64,000 nucleotides of DNA. Source: Chimonanthus salicifolius (Eukaryota; Streptophyta; Magnoliopsida; Laurales; Calycanthaceae). The first letter of the stretch is position 1; each line of letters starts with the position of its first letter. The position numbers and the translations under genes were made by a program. The stretch is taken from contig CM023540.1 of the NCBI GenBank assembly GCA_013350335.1, positions 50,698,552 to 50,762,551 on the forward strand. Reading direction: 5' to 3'. Below are positions 18,733 through 30,300 of this stretch, one piece after another. The notes beneath the pieces were generated by a model. The model was not told the origin of the DNA, did not search any database, and was given only the letters and a program-made list of their open reading frames with translations.

Positions 18733-21670
18733 GTATCATAATTACATACAACATCCCTGATACATCAAACACATCAAAATATCTCCATGTCTGTTTATCG
18801 GTCGCCCCGACGGAGCATGGACTCCGGTTTCATTTCATCCTTCCCCTGTCATATCCCTCCCATGCCATGCATGAGATGTAGATGCCATATGCCATGTAAT
18901 GAATATAATAACAAACCATGACATTTAAAAAAATGCCATCAATAAAACATATAACTTGATTACCCAAAATAGATCAAGCAAAGCCTCAATAATCACATCA
19001 TAGCATTAAAACCCATTTTAAACCAATCATATGCTTACCGGAATAAATCAAGTAAAAACCTCTATATAATGCATCATTCAAAACCAATCTTAAAACATAC
19101 CACATAATTTCCAAAATAATTCAAGGAAACCATCACTCAATCCATGGCTTACAAAAAGGTTAGAATCCTACCGAATACCAACTAGCGTTCTTTCTTCCGT
19201 TTCCGTCCGACAATTCGGCTACCGACACGCGTACCGCTCGCGATATCCAATACCTTATTACATACACAAATCAGTCCAAGTTTTAACCATTTCTAAGCCC
19301 ATAAATCATTTCCAAGTCCATATGAAAAACCGATCACTATTTAGGTTTTGTGGGTCCCATTTCATCTATTAAAACTTTTAATCCCATAAGTTTTAAAAAT
19401 TGGCCACCCTAGGCTTGATCAATCACTTATAAGGTTATTACATTAAAGCCCCTAAGTCCATGATCAATCTCCATGGAATTCTTGAATTTGGCCATTAATT
19501 ACGGTTTTGCCACTACCTTATTTTCCATGATTAATCACTCATTTACCCATGGATCATTAAATCCCTAATTGATCATAAACTTAGATCCCTAACTTGGGTC
19601 CATTAATGACCCATTGAACCATGTCATAACATCATTAAAATTAGCCTTTTTATTAACCTAACTCTTATTCATTTAAACCCATACAAAACCCCACATTTAA
19701 CCCTTTAGATGGGTAATGGATCATGGTTTTAAAATACCTCATTCATCAACTCTTCCCATGGGATTTACTTCATACATTTAAACTACAATGAGTCCCTTAC
19801 CCATTCATACCCTTTGGAAACCATAACATCACTCATCCTCCAATTTAACTCATCAAAATGGATCACAATTGGGCCATGGGTTCGGCCATACACCATGGCC
19901 AAACCCATGGTGTCCTTTCCCCATTTTTTTCTTGGGTCCATTGTTACATTTTAGATCCACTAATAGTCCTTTCTCAAGGGGTTTAAATCATGCATCCAAA
20001 CCATATTCTCTCATTCAATTCATTGCTCCAAAATACCTACATTCACCAAAATATTAAATCCATTAATCTTCCCATTTTCCATGGCTTCAAATCTTAAAAC
20101 CCTAATTTATTTCACACACCACAACAACCTAGGGTTCATACTTCATTCTCTTTATGCCTTTCAATGCCATAAAACCCCTTTGCATTTTCATCATAAAACC
20201 ATTTTAAAACTTACCACATTTATTCATTTAAAACCCTAAAATTCATTAGCTAAAAACCCTCATTATCTTCCATTCTTTAAAACCCTACCTAATCACCCAC
20301 CAGCATGGCCGAACCCTATGGCCCATGATTTCTTCCAATCACCCAATTCCATGCTTAATTTAATAAACTATAAAATACACATAATCCATTTATTTCTTTT
20401 CTTAGCCTAACCCTAATTTGTCCATTTAGGGTTTCCTCCATCTTCCACCCTTTCATTTGATGGATTTAAAATCCATGGCATAAACTTATGTAACCACCAT
20501 TAATTTACAAAACTAAATCCCAATTCTTAAACCCTAAAAATCCAAAATTTCTTGCTTAAGAAATACTCACAATCCGTCGTCTCCTCCGACTTCCGCAGTT
20601 CCCGTCGGTTTCCTTAGCCTCCTCTCTCCTTCCTCTTGATCTTTGGTAGGTCAAGATTCTTGATCAATGGTGGCAACCCCCAACGTTAGGATCGGCCAAG
20701 GTAGGGTTTGTATTGAGAGAGGGAGAGGGAAAGATGATGAGAGGGGAGATGATAATCTTGATCTTAGAGTGATTTTGTGTAATTTTCCACTTCTTTCTTC
20801 TCTCCTTCTCTTCTTAGCTTCCTTTCCTTAATTTTCTTCTTCTCTTCTCCTTCCTAGTGTGGGACGGCCATGAGAGAGTGAAAGATTAAAATGAGGATGA
20901 AAAGAGAGGGAGAAAGGAAAAGATGAGGTTTATCCCCCTTTGTAACTTAACTTACACTTTGCATTAACTATCTCACCCACCCTAAGATATTTCCAAGATA
21001 TTTAAATTGCTTTATGGTGGTGGTTATCTAAACAACCACCAAGCCCAACGTGTTTTACATTTTGGGTTTGAGATGAGGTATTGTGGTCTTCACCTTTTGA
21101 CCCCACTTTGACCACTTCATTTGAATAATTTTAATCATTTATATTTAGATATTTAAGTTACTTTAATTCCCATTTAATTATTTAAATCACCTTTATACAC
21201 CCACCCATGGTTGACCAATTCAACCATGGTGTCGGCCCCACTAAACCTTGGGTCCACACGCCACCTCACTTGATGAGGTGGAGGTGGGTCCCACTTGGGC
21301 CACATCACCTTTACTTAATCCAAACTAACTTAGGTGATTTAAATTTCCTTAAGCCCACTCCAACCAATTGGATCATCATTGGGCCCATGGCCCAATTACA
21401 TTTTCATTTTACCCATTTACCTTAGAGCTTAATTACCTTGACCCATTGGGTCCCAAATGGATATGTGACCCAATTTGACCATTCTTGACCCATTTAACCC
21501 CCATTGCCCCTTTAAATGAATTTAAATCAACTCCATAGCCCATTGGGCCATACTTGGGCCTTTGCCCAAACTTTGATCCATTTACCATCTATCCCATAAA
21601 TTTTCCAATTTCCATCGCTAAATAAATAATATCCACATTTATATTAATTTAAAAATTTTGGGCCATTACA

Positions 21671-21675
21671 AATCA
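21671..21675 (+). repeat. Target-site duplication of LTR-C (right)
   Basis: AATCA is identical to 17886-17890, inside a run of ATC/GAT triplets. Confidence 0.93.
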
Positions 21676-22058
21676 TCATCATCATCATCCTCATCACTTT
21701 CATCTCCCTCATCTATTTCATCTTGCTTATCCCCTTCTGCTCCCTCATCTTCTTCTTCTCTCACATTTTTTTTTCCCTCTACATTTTCTTCTTCCACAAC
21801 ATTTTCTTCCTTTACTATCTCATGTTATGGTTGGGGCTGAGGTCGGGAGGAGGATCCAAGCCTAGATACATGTAGTTTGGGAGGTCTTTCAAAGGGAACC
21901 TCTTCAGAGGGGTTATCCTCAAACGACAGAGCAGAAGCTCTACTCTTTCGGGAAACTTTCTTCCCGGTCTTGGGCCTTTTGGGAGGAGGAGAGGATGCTT
22001 CTAGATTATCTTCATTCACATGAGTCTCATAAGAATTGGGATTCTTCACTCTAGGCAT
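21676..22058 (-). pseudogene. Env-like protein, N-terminal part with acidic tract (Sirevirus minus-strand element 1)
   Basis: The frame starts ATG at 22056-22058 (MPRVKNPNSYET) and contains a basic, nuclear-signal-like stretch PPPKRPKTGKKVSRKSR. It meets a stop at 21825-21827. Without that stop, the same frame continues for about 50 codons rich in Glu and Asp and ends in a run of Asp encoded by GAT repeats, where LTR-C inserted. The domain continues at 17885 on the far side. The start codon is supported by similarity of the 5' region to that at 6843. A basic then acidic N-terminus fits a nuclear or nucleic-acid-linked protein as well as an envelope, so the family name is only conventional. 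Confidence 0.6.
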
Positions 22059-22959
22059 GAATTCTTGATTTCACAAACAAATTTGAAAGAAAAAAACAAA
22101 ATGAAAAACTAAAGCTTACCTAATCGACGAATCACTCAAATCCGTGAGAAGAGAGGCGCCACACACCAGAGGAACAAAAAACCACAAGTTTTGTCTAAGA
22201 AATCAATCTGAGGCGTTGACTCGAGGGGTCTAGGGAACTGAGGGTTCAAAGGAAGAGGAGGAACCAATGCACGGAAGAAACCCAAACTGTTTCAATGGAA
22301 ACAGATTTTTGCACCAAAGGGTTTTAACTTAACCTTCTACACACACTCGATACATCGACGATGTCGACAATACATAGATTTTGTCGATGTTTTGACATGA
22401 TAGAGCTGAATTTTCCCATTTTAAAGCACTTCTCATTTTGAAAAATCTACACCTTAGATTTTCAAAAACACATACACAAGTTGTATTGACATTGATAAAG
22501 CACAAATATGCCACAAAAACATCTTGCAATCATTCAATTCAAGTTTCACATATGCAAATCAAATATATTGAATTAAAGTACAAGAACAAACCATACAAGA
22601 TTCAAATGTTATTACAAAACACACATGTTTAACACATTGAAATAGAAATGTGAGACTTTGAAATAAACTGCCCATTAATATATGGGTTTCCAAGCACGAC
22701 TAGTACTATAGCCAGGAATAGTATAGTTTAAGCTTCTAATTTCCAAAATGATCCATGTCATAGCACATCGGCTATTTGAACTCACATGATCCTCTTGTGA
22801 TTTTCAATTGCAATGGTCTTTAGATATACAAGTGAGTCTAAGAGCAAAGCAAGACATGAGTGATGGTCTATCTCTTTGGTAAACAAATGGTTAACGTTGG
22901 TGATCCATACACATTCCTTTGATAATACCTTTGATGTCCCAACCTAGGATTCTTATCTC
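22059..22959 (-). other. Leader of env-like gene and gag-side spacer
   Basis: No coding frame is seen. Reading down the minus strand, the shared GGTTAAGTTAAAA block is near 22330. A CT-rich leader and an AGGTAAGC sequence resembling a splice donor (about 22121-22128) come before the ATG. The spacer between here and gag lacks the pol gene expected in a complete Sirevirus. Confidence 0.4.
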
Positions 22960-23578
22960 CTTTTAGACTTCATCCAATTGTCTTAACAAAGAATCTTTCC
23001 TTTGGTCCACCTTCCTTGGAGGTTTGTGTGTTTAGCCTTAGGGTTTGGAGCATTGTGCATTTTAACCTTAGCTTTATGTGAGTTATTAAAGGCTTGACCA
23101 TTCAAGTGTCTCTTCCTAAGATTGCATTCCATCTTGTAATGCCCAATCTTATGACAATAAAAACATTTACCCTTTGGAGAGTGAGAGACCTTTCCTTTAA
23201 CGAACACCATATGGTTCATAGGTCCTTTGTTGACATAGATGAACCAAGTCCGGACCAATCTCCATACCTTTAACCCAAATTAAGCAATTTTTTCGATTTT
23301 TGTTCTCCATGGGTAAACTTATTTTGAAATTTCTCTTTGTGATTTTTCAATTCTTTTAGTTCAAGAGAAAGTTTTTGAACTTCTTCTTCAAGATGTTTCT
23401 TGATGTCCTACAAGTTTTCGACATCTTTTCCATGAATTTCTATCTCATCTTGAAGAGCTTTCTCACTCTTTTTTAATTTTGAGATTTCATCATTAGAGAC
23501 TATTAACTTTGTAGAAAGGAGAGAGTTTTCATTTTCATATTTTCTAATTGGCTAGAGAGGTTTGTGAAAATTCCCAAG
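22960..23578 (-). pseudogene. Sirevirus gag C-terminal part (coiled coil and zinc knuckle)
   Basis: Minus-strand frames give a long charged coiled coil (EISKLKKSEKALQDEIE, KKHLEEEVQKLSLELKEL), then a Lys-rich stretch and a CCHC knuckle with spacing CX2CX4HX4C (CFYCHKIGHYKMEC) near 23139-23180. This is the typical order at the end of Sirevirus gag, which packages RNA. A TAG interrupts the coiled coil and the frame changes near 23270. Protease, integrase and RT do not follow, so pol has been deleted from this element. The Sirevirus LTR ending at 23579 interrupts the gag on its upstream side. Confidence 0.75.
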
Positions 23579-25249
23579 TGCTAGAATATGATTGTCTAGA
23601 GAGGGGGAGGGGGGGGGGGGGGGGGGGGGGGGTGTGAATAGGCCCAATTTTTTGGTCCTTTGTAAATATCTTGATTAATAAAAATAAAAAACAGAATAAC
23701 ACTATTAATCAAATTGGAAAGGTGTTGTGTGAATAAGAGATGTGCAAACTAATTTAACATTCACACAGCCATTCCATCAAACACATGGACACCCGATGTA
23801 TAGTGGTTCGGTTTAAACAAACCTACATCCACTATTGGACTCACCCAATCTAGGGTTATCCCAAATACACTATGTGGGAAATTTCACCTACACAATCCTA
23901 GATTTTGAAAGGTTCGACCAACCTCGGTCTACTTCCTTGTCCCTCTATTTTTTATAATGGTTCAATCCCTCTAATTTAATCCATTTCACAATATGATGAT
24001 TGAAATAAAAATAAGAGAAGCACTTGCATTGGATCTCACTTGATGTAAAAGTGCTTCAAAAAAAGTTCTCCCTTGCCTTGATGTCTTTGATGAAGAAGGT
24101 ATACCACTGTATGCACAATCACAAGCATGGGAGGTGTTCTAGGATCTAAGTTCTACCAATACTATCCTAGTTTAGTTTCTTCCTTGCTTTCTACCTCGAT
24201 CACGGGTTAATTGTATCTCCAAATGATTTACCACAATAGTGAGACTAGAGAGAGAGAGAGTGAGAGACCTCAGATGTTTTCCTCTGGATCTTTTAAATTC
24301 AAAATCTCTAACTCTCATCCAAAAATTCGGCCCTTAAATAAGCAAACCTAACTTTTCAAAACTTGAACTTACCGATGGGTCGGTGACCTTGAAAATGACC
24401 TCCCAACAATAAGACTGTTGGGCATTAGTTGCACCACAACAGAAGATAACAGTCACAATTGATGGGTTGTGCTCACCGATGGATCGATAGGCTCATTGCC
24501 GATCGATCGGTCTTGTTGATAGTATCGACCTGAGGCAAAACCTTTCTGATAGAGATTCAAGTCCAGAAACTTTTCATACCCAGGTCAACAAATCGGCAAC
24601 ATCGAGGGGTCGGTCTTGTTACTCTTGATGGGTTGATGACCTCGATCATATCAGTCTGAGAGTAACCTGAAAATACAGAGTTCTATGTTCTAGAACTCAC
24701 TCGATCCAACTTGACATGTCGTGCTCAGTGATGGGTCGGTTCTGTCCTCATCGATGGGTCGGTGTGCACTATACTTTATATTTGAGAGCAACCCTAGTTT
24801 GACAGTATTTTCTAACTAGAACCTTTGTCATTCCGGTCGATGTACTGAAAACCTTGATGGGTCTTCCTGTCTCACAGATGGGTCGGTGGACTCAATGCAT
24901 CGATCTGACAATATATCAGATTTTCCAATTTTAAGTTCATCTGGTTCTGTGACTGTCATGGGTGCACATAGGCTTCATTATGTTTTTACCAACATGTTCT
25001 TCTAAGCCTATGTATTGTCATCCTAGAGGTATGGGTTCACCCTAGAGTCATCTATGGCCAATTTACCTGAGGTGATTGCCATATTGTAATGCCTTTGAAT
25101 CTTCACTTGATCCTCCAAATGATTGCACACATGATTCAATTTTCACCAACCTTGAGTCTTCTTGTCAGTGTTCCACTCTTCCAAGGCAAGGCTCTGCTTG
25201 AGTCACGGAATTAACAACAAGGTGACTCCGTCAAGCCGGGGTACTAAGA
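23579..25249 (-). mobile_element. Sirevirus 3' LTR (minus-strand element 2)
   Basis: On the minus strand it starts TCTTAGTACCCCGGCTTG right after a PPT, against TGTTAGTGCC in the copy at 11999. It ends near TTCTAGCA, followed by gag sequence of another Sirevirus. It contains many diverged CGATGGGTCGGTG-type motifs between 24370 and 24900. The C-rich end of the LTR has expanded to a long G/C homopolymer (23603-23632). Confidence 0.82.
23603..23632 (+). repeat. Long G homopolymer
   Basis: Five G, an A, then 24 consecutive G on the plus strand (C-run in the element). The other Sirevirus LTRs have about five C at this place (13871-13875, 38103-38107). Confidence 0.9.
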
Positions 25250-25262
25250 ATCTCCCCCTTTG
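25250..25262 (-). other. Polypurine tract of Sirevirus element 2
   Basis: AAAGGGGGAGAT on the minus strand directly precedes the LTR start at 25249. Confidence 0.8.
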
Positions 25263-25552
25263 TCAATTACGTGAGAAAACATAGGAGCTAAAGAGTTAAA
25301 GACTCGATGACAACCACAACCCATAACATCTTATTTAAATAGACAAAATATACATCAATTACAAATACATATTCAAATGACAAACTAGATTCTATGCTTC
25401 ATATGCCTTCAAGTTTGCTCCCCCTCAAGATGTGCCTACAAAAACTTATTCCTGTATACAAAAACAAGGCACTAGGTGGAAGCAATAATCTTCCCTCAAT
25501 ATCAGATGATGAGAGCAAAATGTGATTTTCTCGCCCTAAGATCTTGACCCAT

Positions 25553-25587
25553 TCTCCCCCCCCTTTTGTCATGAATTGACAAAAGGG
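25553..25587 (-). other. Second PPT-like tract fused to an 11-bp hairpin
   Basis: An eight-to-nine-base C run (G on the minus strand) is followed by CCCTTTTGTCA and TGACAAAAGGG (25561-25571 and 25577-25587) around a 5-base loop. The stem repeats the sequence that precedes the true PPT (TTGACAAAGGGGG). Confidence 0.7.
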
Positions 25588-25711
25588 TATAATGACCCAA
25601 GGTGTAACATGCATATGATCACAAAACTATTCAAAAATGAAATAAACTCATGCATGCCAAAAGAATGAAAACATTTTAAAGGGAAACACAAATCCAATAG
25701 GACTTTCTAAT

Positions 25712-25899
25712 TTAGAGAAACCTGGTTGAATCCAAAGATTTGGTCATGATATCTGCCAATTGATTCTCCGTACCAATGTGTTCAAACTCAATGCTCTTCT
25801 CTTCCACTAATTCTTTGATGAAGTGATGCTTTATGTCAATGTGCTTGGTTCTTGAGTGTTGAACAGGATTGTTGGAGATGTTGATTGCATTAGTGTTGT
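25712..25899 (-). pseudogene. Sirevirus RNase H C-terminal remnant
   Basis: The minus-strand frame contains NPVQHSRTKHIDIKHHFI followed by EFEHIGTENQLADIMTKSL, the characteristic end of Copia RNase H. It stops near 25712, leaving about 460 bp of non-coding sequence before the 3' LTR. The upstream part is cut at 25900 by the Athila LTR. The matching RT part resumes at 32217, but roughly 200 residues between the two are missing. Confidence 0.88.
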
Positions 25900-26302
25900 T
25901 GTTGATGTCCAAATTTTACATTTATAAATCTCGCAAGGGCATGAAGCATTTAATAGTATCGCGATTGAATACGAGGTCAAACCCAAAGGAAATCCACAAA
26001 ATATATGCTTAAAATTAAATTGGTACCTTTGAAAAGATGAACTCTTAAGAAATATAATATATGGAATTACAATTTTAATTTAGGTCTTAAAAAACCAAAG
26101 TTAACACCATTATTATCTAATTTGTGAATTTAATAAGTCAAGAATCAAATTCAACTTCTTTTTTATTAAATTGGTGAACCAAGAATAATGGTAGTCTCAT
26201 CTTAATTTAAAATCACATGTTTTAAGAGCAAAATATCATATCTCCAGCCTTTGGTCCTCTTGAGCTCCTAGACAAATTCGATTTTTACTGTGCTCTGGCA
26301 CC

Positions 26303-26313
26303 TCTATTTATAG
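26303..26313 (-). promoter_or_regulatory. TATA box of Athila 3' LTR
   Basis: CTATAAATAG on the minus strand. The equivalent site in the 5' LTR (31336-31345) reads CTACAAATAG, so it is damaged there. Confidence 0.6.
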
Positions 26314-26354
26314 TGTTCAAAGGAGACTGGATTAGGCAGGACTTAGAGAGAATT

Positions 26355-26465
26355 CCTCCATAATTCTCTCTTCAAAACATTATCCAAAAGTCTCTCTCCA
26401 AAACTTTCTCCAAAAGTCTCTCTCCAAAACTTTCTCAAAAAGTCTCTCCAAAAGTCTCTCTCCTT
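26355..26465 (-). repeat. GA-rich minisatellite in Athila U3
   Basis: A degenerate tandem repeat of AAAAGTCTCTCTCC and AAAACTTTCTCC (plus strand) ends about 45 bp upstream of the TATA box. A shorter, variant array is at 31390-31485 in the other LTR. Confidence 0.75.
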
Positions 26466-27314
26466 CATGATTTTCTCTCCTTTAATTATTAAATTTCGAA
26501 ATTTAATTTCTCTTCCAAGCCATGGGAAAATTTTGAAGATAACACTCCATGATTTTAGTGATTTTGGATTAGTTTGGAAAGTAGAGCACAAATCCCATTT
26601 TTTAACACTTTTACCATCTTGCAGCTGAATTTTGACCTAGTAAACTTCTGAATCACAATCTTTCATAAATTACAAAGTTGTATCCCTTAAAGTCTCCTTT
26701 CAAACGCAACAAGAATCAATGCAACTGGATATCGGAGTGGAAGGTTATAGTCAAAATACCAAAACTGTGTCAAAACTTGTCTTCCAAAATTTTCTTTCTG
26801 GTCAATCCAAATCCCATTTTTTTCTCCATTTCTTCCTCCACAAGTCTTCACACGAATTTTACAAGTGTCCTTATCTTGGGCTTTTTGAATTGTATCCCAT
26901 ACTTGGACTTTTATCTGGCCTGGAATACTGGTGGACTTTGGCTCATAGACTTCAATTGCAGGCTTCAAGTTTCAGACTGGATTAATGGGCCCATTTTTGT
27001 AGTGTTGTGAATTTACCACTTTTACAATACAACTCCCAAAATTAATTATCCTAATCCAAACTCTCATAGCTAGATTTGAATTACAATAATTTTTACAATT
27101 AATTCCAAAATGAGTGCTAAATTACACACTTTCTAAAAATAACAATTATGGCCCACTTTCTACATTTCCTTCCATATTTAGCTCAATATCTTGTGATTCC
27201 ATATTTTTTCCTACAAAACCGAAAAATAACATTAAACATGTCTAATATACACAAATAAAGGGCTAACTAGTTTAAATGACAAGGGGTAAAAATGTGATTT
27301 TTCAGTGCTCGACA

Positions 27315-30300
27315 AATACCCCCAAAGTCAGATTTTGCTAGTCCTTGAGCAAAACTAACCTTAAGACTCTAAAAATAAAAATCCTAGTATAAACGTCACC
27401 ACTTTCACTGGTACTCTTGATTGCATTTAGTGTATACAATAAGCCTTTAAACCCCTAGGTTACCTCTAGTGGACTAGTTATAGTCTCATGAGGGCTTTCA
27501 GTGATGATACCCACAAACATCAACATCTTTAACAAGAACACATAGGCAAAGGGTCTGAACATCATACAACTCTAAAATTCTTTTTACAAGGCTTGTACCC
27601 TGAGTGTAGTGTGTGCTTAGTCAATATTAAGATAGAGTTCTTTTTTCCAAATAGACACAAGCTTTATTCACACCATTGGAAAATGCGCTTTGACTGCAAA
27701 CCTCACCAAATATATCTCTCAGAAGGATTCACGTTCAGAGGTTTGGGTTTATTTTCTCTCAAAGTATATGTGAGTAGAATTTATGTATTCGAATCAAAAT
27801 ATCTCAAATATGTATTAACAAAGACGGTTCAATTCAAAGAAAATAAATGATCTCATGAATAGGTGCTACTTTCCTGAGAACGTTGAGTCAAACACCATCG
27901 TTTTCTTCCTCTATTCTCCACATGAAATATCATATTCGACTTAAGATCAATAGGACTTCCTAATAGAATGAAACGTGGGTTGGGATTGGGTCATATCAAA
28001 GAAGGATAGACGGCTCTAAAAAATAATTTGAACAGAAAAAGTTAGAGGTCTTCATGATGTGAACGGGATATTTTCATTTATTTTTTTTTTTAGCACTTTT
28101 CAATTTTTTTTATTCTTTTTCACATCCTTCGTTTGATGTTAGCATGTTCCCTTTATTTTCTTTTTCTGATGCAATATAATTTTTTTTCTTTTGGTTTTCT
28201 GCATCATTCATTTTTTTTCTTTTCAAGTGCCCATTTCTTTTAAGAGTACCATGCCAATTTTTCATCTCTAACCTCCGGGCCCTAGAATAGGTCACAAATA
28301 TTTCAATTTTGGCTTCAACTCTTTAACTGGATTTGGGTATGTAATCATGGCAATAAAGTAGGCTATATAGGCTCAACTGGGGAACTGTCAAGATAAGATG
28401 ACCAAAAATAGGTAGGCTTGAATGCTCAATCGATACAAAAATGGCCTATATCCTATCATGAGCTTCATAAGGTAGTTTCATTGTTTCAAATAAATTTATA
28501 AAAATTTCAGGTATAATGACTCAAATTTGTTGGCGTTCTCATTAATATGACCAAAATGAAGAATAATGAGATCAGCAAAGACTCAATGTGCTTAACAAAG
28601 AAATGTGAATTTGCTTATAACCCTTAGAAGGATAGAATGGCTCTAAAGCTCACTGGGTATAAGTCTCCACTAGCATTCCTGCGGTGATCACTCGACTCAT
28701 GAATATTTTTCATTTTCCGACTAAAATTAACATGGCTATGTACAAAATTTTCCAAGTATAAATCCTATAAAAGTCTTTTTGGAAAAGTATGATATAAAGA
28801 TCTCTATCTAAATATTAATGCTAAAAATGTGACTCTTTTTACGTCTGATTGTCAAGACACTTCATCTAAAACCAATTTGACAGACTTTTCAGCCCGAAGG
28901 AGTCTCAGTCTTCATTTACTCTTCCCTTAAAATAGTGAGTCTGTCTTTTTTTTTTTTTATTGGACTCAATTGTAACCGACTCAAGTGTAACCCCTCAATA
29001 CCCCAAACTTAAATCGAACATTGTCCTCAATGTTCCCTAATCTACAGTGATCAGGTGCAAATCAGAAAATACCGAAATTGTGCTTATTCGAGTTTAGACG
29101 TACCTAAGAGGGCTCACTATGGAACACTTAAAAATAAACTAAATAAAAACAAAATTCTTATACTGACTCAATAAAAATCCTAGACTAGACTGACTCTAAC
29201 AAATTAACTAAAATCCTAGACTGACTCGATGTAAACCTAAACACTAAAGACTCAGACCAACTCAAAAATAAATAGATGAGAGGTGGGTTTGGGTAAAGGG
29301 AGATGAGTGGGTGAATATGGATAAATGGAAAAATCATTGAATGGGTAAATACGTAAATGGGTGAATCATTGGATGGGTAAATGGGTAAATGGGTAAATGG
29401 GTCTTCCTAGTCAGTTTCGATCAAATGTTGGACTTGTAGGTTCGGGATGGGCTGATAGGGTGGATCATGTGATGGTTCTGGTGTGGGTGAAATGATTGAT
29501 TGGGTAGTGATAAGGGTGGACTATATATATCTATAACTGGGCCTGACTGAGTCCCAAACGCAACAATCGGTGGATAGACGGGCACTGCAACTCTAACCAA
29601 GCCATTGGTGGAGTTACAAAACTAATGATGCATACACAGACACGATCACACACATTCAAACAAAAATTACACAAGAAAATGCCTAAATCTAGATTCGAAT
29701 TTCTTTAAGAGAAATTGAATTTTTATTAGATGCTAATTGGACCCTAAAATTTGTCTCTAGACTTGCCCCTAATTTTCTTTCCAAATGTTCTAAGTCTCCA
29801 TAGAGGGTTTAACCACAAGCTTGGCCAGGTAGTTCCCAGTTAAGTGGGGGAGCACAGACGGCATCTCGTCCCAACTTATCCTTAGACATGCTTGACCTCA
29901 TACCTTGGTGACAGAATTTCCTTAGACACCATTCTTGAAGAAAAACTATTCTTTGGTTACAAAAATCAATTTGAATTAAAAAGGTTCCTAATGAGCATGA
30001 AACCCTAAAATATAGCCTAATGGTTCCTAAATTGATTTTAATTAGGGAGTGCATGAACCATTTTTATTTACTAATATCTTTTTTTTTTTTTTGTGATGCA
30101 ATCCTAAATCTAACAATGCAAGATTTAAAGAAAATATGCAAACAATAAGCAAACAATCTAATCTAATGCATGAAACTAACAACCTAGATGCATGAGCAAA
30201 TCAAATATGCAATATTTTTTTTATGCAAAATAAATGCAAACTCCCTAATAAAATCTATATGAATGCATGGAAAATAAAAAATAAAACAAAATGAGGTTAG

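Larger units (their letters stand above)
17891..21670 (-). mobile_element. LTR-C: solo Tekay-type LTR (3780 bp)
   Basis: It is bounded by TGTAACGCCC and GGCCATTACA and flanked by the perfect duplication AATCA. The orientation is minus: the A/T tract, the GGGC hairpin (18373-18392) and the structured module (18545-18732) lie at the low-coordinate end, which is the 3' end of the other LTRs. GGTTCGGCCAT hairpins are few here (a clear one near 19878, a relic near 20308). It splits an env-like gene exactly in a GAT repeat. Small frames inside are not conserved genes. Confidence 0.94.
25900..27314 (-). mobile_element. Athila-type 3' LTR (1415 bp)
   Basis: It runs from TGTTGATGTCCAA to GTGCTCGACA on the plus strand. 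The orientation is minus, because the PBS lies next to the TGTTGATG end of the sister LTR (30934). A TATA box is on the minus strand at 26303-26313 and a GA-rich minisatellite lies upstream of it. It is collinear with 30934-32216 with scattered differences. Confidence 0.88.

Noticed and set aside
21658..21840. Ser-rich plus-strand ORF across the LTR-C border
   Set aside because: It is the complement of the Glu/Asp-rich env-like region and runs across the LTR/TSD junction, so it is a shadow.
26678..27010. 110-codon plus-strand ORF, with a near copy at 31696-32031
   Set aside because: The recurrence looked like gene conservation, but both copies are the same position in the two LTRs of one Athila element, on the antisense strand. 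Duplication of the LTR explains it.
28110..28295. Lys/Asn-rich 61-codon minus-strand ORF in the gag-less Athila interior
   Set aside because: It arises from an AT-rich, poly-T-containing stretch with no domain and no matching frame elsewhere.
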